Below, in pieces: positions 60,442 through 64,000 of a stretch of DNA of 64,000 bases. The stretch is from Claviceps africana (Eukaryota; Ascomycota; Sordariomycetes; Hypocreales; Clavicipitaceae). The stretch is from NCBI GenBank assembly GCA_018360145.1, contig SRPY01000025.1, forward strand, positions 58,002 through 122,001, given 5' to 3'. The first letter of the stretch is position 1; every line of letters starts with the position of its first letter. The notes under the pieces are model-generated. The model was not told where the DNA came from. It made no database searches and saw nothing but the letters and a program-made list of their open reading frames with translations. The position numbers were made by a program, and so were the translations under genes.

Positions 60442-61010
60442 CCCTCTCCCTTCTCCAATTTCCACGGCTTCATTTCAATTCATCCACGAGATTTGCTCGG
60501 CCCACGCACGACAAAGCAACGGCCGCTATTTTCTGCCTTACTTATTACTACTGGCGCTCTTCTGGCATTTTGGCAGCTTTACTGTTCTGATCTGTGCCGG
60601 GCTCGGTTCGATCTGCTCGTCATTCGAACAGCGTTGCTGACCATGTCCTAGACAAGGTAGGTCTGTGTTTGATGGCCGACGAGCCAATGCTGTGTGTCCA
60701 TCAAAGTTTGCCAATGCCAATGCCAATGCCAAGTGGTGGCGTCTCCCGGCTCAAGAGTCCTGCCCATCTACATGTCTCTACTGCTCTATGATGACAACCT
60801 TCGTATGGTGCTTAGAGGAACTCCGATTCATTTCGACCTCAATGATTGCCCTTGATTATAGACTACAACGGTATCTGAACGCAGTTGAAGTTGCTGTTGC
60901 AATTCGTTAGCCATGGCCGCTATGGCCTGTTTTCCTCGTCTATTATGCAGCCACGACATGTCTTGCGTGCTAACCATTCTATGCCTCAGTCAAAATGTCT
61001 TCAGCTCGAA
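59538..61010. other. Intergenic region, divergent GCS1/SEN2
   Basis: 1.47 kb upstream of both genes. It contains A16G10 (59822-59848), a T23 tract (60417-60440) and a CAATGC repeat (60706-60733). A tRNA T-arm-like word at about 60085-60097 does not extend into a tRNA. A CTAAC...CAG splice-acceptor-like pair (60971-60991) suggests a leader intron of SEN2. Confidence 0.5.
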
Positions 61011-63236
61011 ATGGCTGAGATTCACAACCACTCCGGAGAAAATGGGCAGGTGATGGCTTCGCCGGCACAGAAAAGTGCCAAACCCGTTACTCCCCATCAG
61101 AAACGGGGGCCATCTATCCATCAGATTTACGCCCTCCCCGCTCCCGTCCGAACATTCCCGCTTCCCGTCTTCTACCCCAGCAATCCCATCTCCTTCTTGA
61201 ACGTGGCGTATGCGTGGCTTCGGCAGATCCTTTCTCCGCCACCAGCAGAGCCGGCCATCGTTCACCAGGGTGTTTGGGACGAGGCGACAGGCTCGGTCCA
61301 CATCAGTGATGAAAAGTCCATGAGAGCATTGTGGGAGCAAGGCTTTTATGGTAAAGGTAGCTTGAGTCGAAGCGAGCCCAACTGGCTGAAGCGTGAGCTG
61401 GTCCGAAAGGGTCGGCAGGAAACTCATGTCAGCGAAATCCTGACATCACAGAGACGTGAAGAACGAGCTCAGGCCAAATGGGAAAGAGCTAGACTGGAGC
61501 AGGAGGCGATCCGGCAAACTCGTCTGCACGAAGCTCGGCTCGCCGCTTCAGCACAGGCTTTGGCGACTCAGTCTGCAGTGGCGCCTTTGTCCCCCCAGAC
61601 TTCTTCTGCGGTCATTGATGTCCCAGTCGAGACCCTGGAATCGCCACGTCTGCCCTGTTCCGAAGCAGAGCCGGAGGTGGAGGTGGAGGTGGAGGTGGAG
61701 GCAGAGAACAGAGATTCAATATCCATGACGGATAGCATCAGTCATGGCGTTGCTGGCACACAAGCAGAAACCGTCGATGCCCCGATTGGGCCACTAGAAC
61801 TGCTACGTTTGCCCAACTCGGAGGCAGACAGAGTTGCACGATTGACGGCCGATAACATCGCTCATACGGTAGTTGGGATACAGACAGCCGTCGATGCCCC
61901 AGTAGGACCACTAGAACTGCTACGTCTGCCGAACTCGGAGGCAGATAGAGTGGCACGGTTGACGGCTGATAATATCGCTCATACGATAGTTGGGATACAG
62001 ACAGCCGTCGCTCCCCCGGTAGAACCACTAGAACTGCTACGTCTTCCCAACTCGGTGTCGGACAGGATTACAAGTTCGACTGCCAATCGCATCACTCAGG
62101 CAGTGGTTGGGATAGATGCAATGGTCGTCGCTCCAATTGGACCACTGGAATTGCTGCGTCTGCCCAACTCAGAGGCAGACAGAGTGGCAAGGTCAATACT
62201 GGATAGCACCAGTCATACTGTCGCTGTCGCTGTCGCTGGAAGAGAAGCAGTCAAACTCGGGGATACAACCTCGCTATCGAGCGGGGCCTTGTCCTTCAGC
62301 CTTCCCGACACACATGTAGATGGGTCAGAAACTGCAACCCCTGACGCTGTATCCGATGCGGACGGCTCCGTTCTCGACGAAGCAGGGCACGACCTCACCC
62401 CAGAGGACCGCTCATGCTGCGACTCTACCGAGGAGAAGTTTCCGAAACAGCAGAAAAGTGTTCGCTTCTCCGTCCAGGTAGAGTCGACAACGTTTAGCTC
62501 GGCAGACCCCCCTAGTCCACATTTCTCCGATCATGGCAGGACCAAGCCGCCGACATCGGGTGGTCATGTGGGCGGTCTAGTTGGGCCAGGTGTGCGTGCG
62601 TCGCCAACGGTTCAACAAGACGACGCGGGTGGTGAGGTCTCGGAGGAAGAGATTGTCAACGTGGAGCACCTTCAACTGACCCCGGAAGAGTCTTTCTTTT
62701 TGGCATTTGGTCTGGGCGCACTGTCCGTCAGAGAGCCAGGAACGGGACGGGTTCTTGCCAACCAAGACCTGCTCACCCTATTTCGACGATACTCATACTT
62801 TCCCCCTCGGCTTGGTCCAGATGAGCCCGAACTGGAACCGGATGACGATTTTCTGGTTCACTATGCAGTCTATCATCACTTCCGCTCGCTCGGCTGGGTT
62901 CCGCGAGCAGGTATCAAGTTTGGGGTGGACTGGCTTTTATACACGAGGGGCCCGGTGTTTGACCACGCCGAGTTTGGCCTCATCGTCATCCCATCCTATT
63001 CGGATGCGTGGTGGAAAGCTCGGGGGACAAGGGGGCCTGACAAGACGTGGCATTGGCTTCACAGCGTTGTCCGCGTCCTCTCTCACGTCATGAAGAGTCT
63101 GGTGCTGGTGTACGTGGATGTGCCGCCTCGGCCGCAGTTTGAGGCGGCGCTGGAGAAGGGTTATGTAGAGGCGTTGAAGCTCTATCGCGTGAGGGAGGTG
63201 ATGGTGAAGAGGTGGTCGAGCAACCGAAACAGATAG
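61011..63236 (+). CDS. SEN2: tRNA-splicing endonuclease subunit Sen2
   Basis: Catalytic subunit of the Sen2-Sen15-Sen34-Sen54 complex that cuts the 5' splice site of intron-containing pre-tRNAs. From ATG 61011 it has 741 residues and no intron; in-frame ATGs at 60945 and 60981 are possible alternative starts. The N-terminal family block is present (PSIHQIYALPAPVRTFPLP ... PSNPISFLNVAYAW, then ALWEQGFYGKGSLSRSEP, WLKRE). The C-terminal nuclease fold carries the catalytic triad Y644, H652 and K695 in GVDWLLYTRGPVFDHAEFG and MKSLVLVYV. Between them lies an unusual insert: a VE-repeat run and four tandem 39-residue repeats (residues about 255-410). The neighbour on the left is unrelated. Confidence 0.93.
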   Translation: MAEIHNHSGENGQVMASPAQKSAKPVTPHQKRGPSIHQIYALPAPVRTFPLPVFYPSNPISFLNVAYAWLRQILSPPPAEPAIVHQGVWDEATGSVHISDEKSMRALWEQGFYGKGSLSRSEPNWLKRELVRKGRQETHVSEILTSQRREERAQAKWERARLEQEAIRQTRLHEARLAASAQALATQSAVAPLSPQTSSAVIDVPVETLESPRLPCSEAEPEVEVEVEVEAENRDSISMTDSISHGVAGTQAETVDAPIGPLELLRLPNSEADRVARLTADNIAHTVVGIQTAVDAPVGPLELLRLPNSEADRVARLTADNIAHTIVGIQTAVAPPVEPLELLRLPNSVSDRITSSTANRITQAVVGIDAMVVAPIGPLELLRLPNSEADRVARSILDSTSHTVAVAVAGREAVKLGDTTSLSSGALSFSLPDTHVDGSETATPDAVSDADGSVLDEAGHDLTPEDRSCCDSTEEKFPKQQKSVRFSVQVESTTFSSADPPSPHFSDHGRTKPPTSGGHVGGLVGPGVRASPTVQQDDAGGEVSEEEIVNVEHLQLTPEESFFLAFGLGALSVREPGTGRVLANQDLLTLFRRYSYFPPRLGPDEPELEPDDDFLVHYAVYHHFRSLGWVPRAGIKFGVDWLLYTRGPVFDHAEFGLIVIPSYSDAWWKARGTRGPDKTWHWLHSVVRVLSHVMKSLVLVYVDVPPRPQFEAALEKGYVEALKLYRVREVMVKRWSSNRNR
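61773..62240 (+). repeat. Four 117-bp tandem repeats inside SEN2
   Basis: Units start at 61773, 61890, 62007 and 62124, exactly 117 bp (39 codons) apart. The encoded core PxxPLELLRLPNS is invariant in PLELLRLPNS; units 1 and 2 are nearly identical, while 3 and 4 have drifted. A degenerate unit (ETLESPRLPCSEAE) lies upstream near 61630-61670, followed by a six-base GAGGTG repeat. Confidence 0.95.
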
Positions 63237-63853
63237 CGGACAGGAGGAGGGGAATATGGACGGGTGGACCAGTTGAGACGGAAGAGGACATGATGAATAG
63301 AGTCTGGTCGTCTTTACGCCCCGCCAAGGTGCCGCCATTGCGCAGACAAAGTTGTGATATCACCACATGATGACCGTATTGAGCAGACGGGCCAAGGGAA
63401 GGACTCGGGAGGCACTCCTCGAGGTGCCCGGCATGGCCTGACGTGGCATCATGTCTGGCAGGCATGTGTGGTCGCGCCATTTTCCCGATTTCCCGATTTC
63501 CCCCTGCGCCGGGCCAATCATTGTGAGCATGCCAAAAAGTATCAAGAGAAAACCCCCCCACATGCGGGCCAGCGGAAGCTGCCAACGAGGATGCGCCGAG
63601 GTCCGGATGAGCGGGTATGAGCGAGAAGCCGAGGGAGAATATGATGCGTGACGTCCATGACGCGGCGGTGGTCGTGGTTGTGGTTGTCGCGCGCAGCTAC
63701 ATTGTGCTCGTCGTGTGAGAAAAGCAAGGGGGAAAAGCAAAGAAAAAAGGAAAGAAAGAAGAAAGAAAAGCAAGGCAAAGCAAGGCAAAGCAAAGCAAAG
63801 GGCCCGGTAGCCCGGCTGGTTCTCGTGCCGTCAGCAAATCCCTCTCGGCAACC
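63237..63853. other. Intergenic region after SEN2
   Basis: The 3' flank of SEN2 and upstream flank of the gene at the right edge. It has a purine-rich GCAAAG/GAAAG repeat tract at 63720-63800, a common feature of fungal core promoters when read as CT-rich on the other strand. No gene is seen. Confidence 0.5.
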
Positions 63854-64000
63854 ATGTTGGCGACGATGCGAGCCGCCAACGTCGCACAACGCGCCGTCGG
63901 CGGGACGGTTGTCGATGGACTCGGCCGTCTCGCCGCGCCGCCGACACGGGCGCGCCGGCCACGGCTGCTGCTGCATCACCACCAGCATCCGGCGCGGGCC
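63854..64000 (+). CDS. 5' end of a gene, probable mitochondrial presequence (partial)
   Basis: An ATG in good context (GCAACCATGTTG) opens a frame that is still open at the window edge (49 codons). It begins MLATMRAANVAQRAVGGTVV and is rich in R, A and L with no acidic residue except one D, the make-up of a mitochondrial targeting sequence. The family cannot be told. It could still be a chance frame. Confidence 0.4.
   Translation, partial: MLATMRAANVAQRAVGGTVVDGLGRLAAPPTRARRPRLLLHHHQHPARA

Noticed and set aside
1..64000. CRISPR arrays, bacterial operons, Shine-Dalgarno sites, riboswitches
   Set aside because: The genes are intron-bearing and eukaryotic; no regularly spaced short repeats with spacers were seen.

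Overview
This is eukaryotic, filamentous-ascomycete DNA, most likely a Sordariomycete and plausibly Hypocreales. The evidence is short introns (about 60-215 nt) with GTRNGT donors and CTRAY branch sites, no operons, fungal-type orthologues, and a large AT-rich block mutated in the style of repeat-induced point mutation (RIP). The species cannot be fixed from the window.

Layout, left. Bases 1 to about 29575 (plus 30641-31662) are extremely AT-rich. CA and TG dinucleotides are rare and almost no ATG survives, so no gene is left. LTR retrotransposons can still be resolved exactly. A Ty3/gypsy chromovirus (element A, 4395-19594, TSD GATAT) carries a second one (element B, 12747-19552, TSD TCAAC/TTAAC) nested inside its 3' LTR. 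A Ty1/copia element lies at 21129-29042 (TSD ATAAT), with a solo copia LTR at 19681-20701 (TSD ATAAA). There is a nearly unmutated solo LTR of the B family at 1415-1650 (TSD GCTAT), two copies of a third LTR family, and a 663-bp repeat pair resembling a miniature LTR element with Pol III box-like sequences.

Transition. A roughly 1-kb island of normal base composition (29576-30640) holds a long inverted repeat and a decayed gene with in-frame stops. A last 1-kb AT-rich stretch follows, and ordinary euchromatin starts at about 31663.

Layout, right. Ten recognised or well-supported complete genes follow, nearly all with exon structures resolved: PRP9/SF3a60 (-) and FAL1/eIF4A3-like helicase (+), divergent; an unrecognised F-box/2EXR-like protein (-); a 5-kb stretch with no supportable gene; URC4-type uracil catabolism protein (+); OXA1 (-) and MIM1 (-), the inner- and outer-membrane mitochondrial insertases; SHP1/p47 (+), a Cdc48 cofactor; GTR1/RagA GTPase (-); a JEN-type monocarboxylate transporter (-); ceramide glucosyltransferase (-); and tRNA-splicing endonuclease SEN2 (+) with an expanded internal repeat. 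The start of another gene, probably for a mitochondrial protein, runs off the right edge. These are mostly housekeeping genes in RNA processing, mitochondrial biogenesis, ubiquitin/Cdc48, TORC1 signalling and lipid metabolism; they do not form a pathway cluster.

Coordinates of genes and LTRs were read base by base. Boundaries of decayed coding regions inside the retroelements are approximate. No database search was possible.
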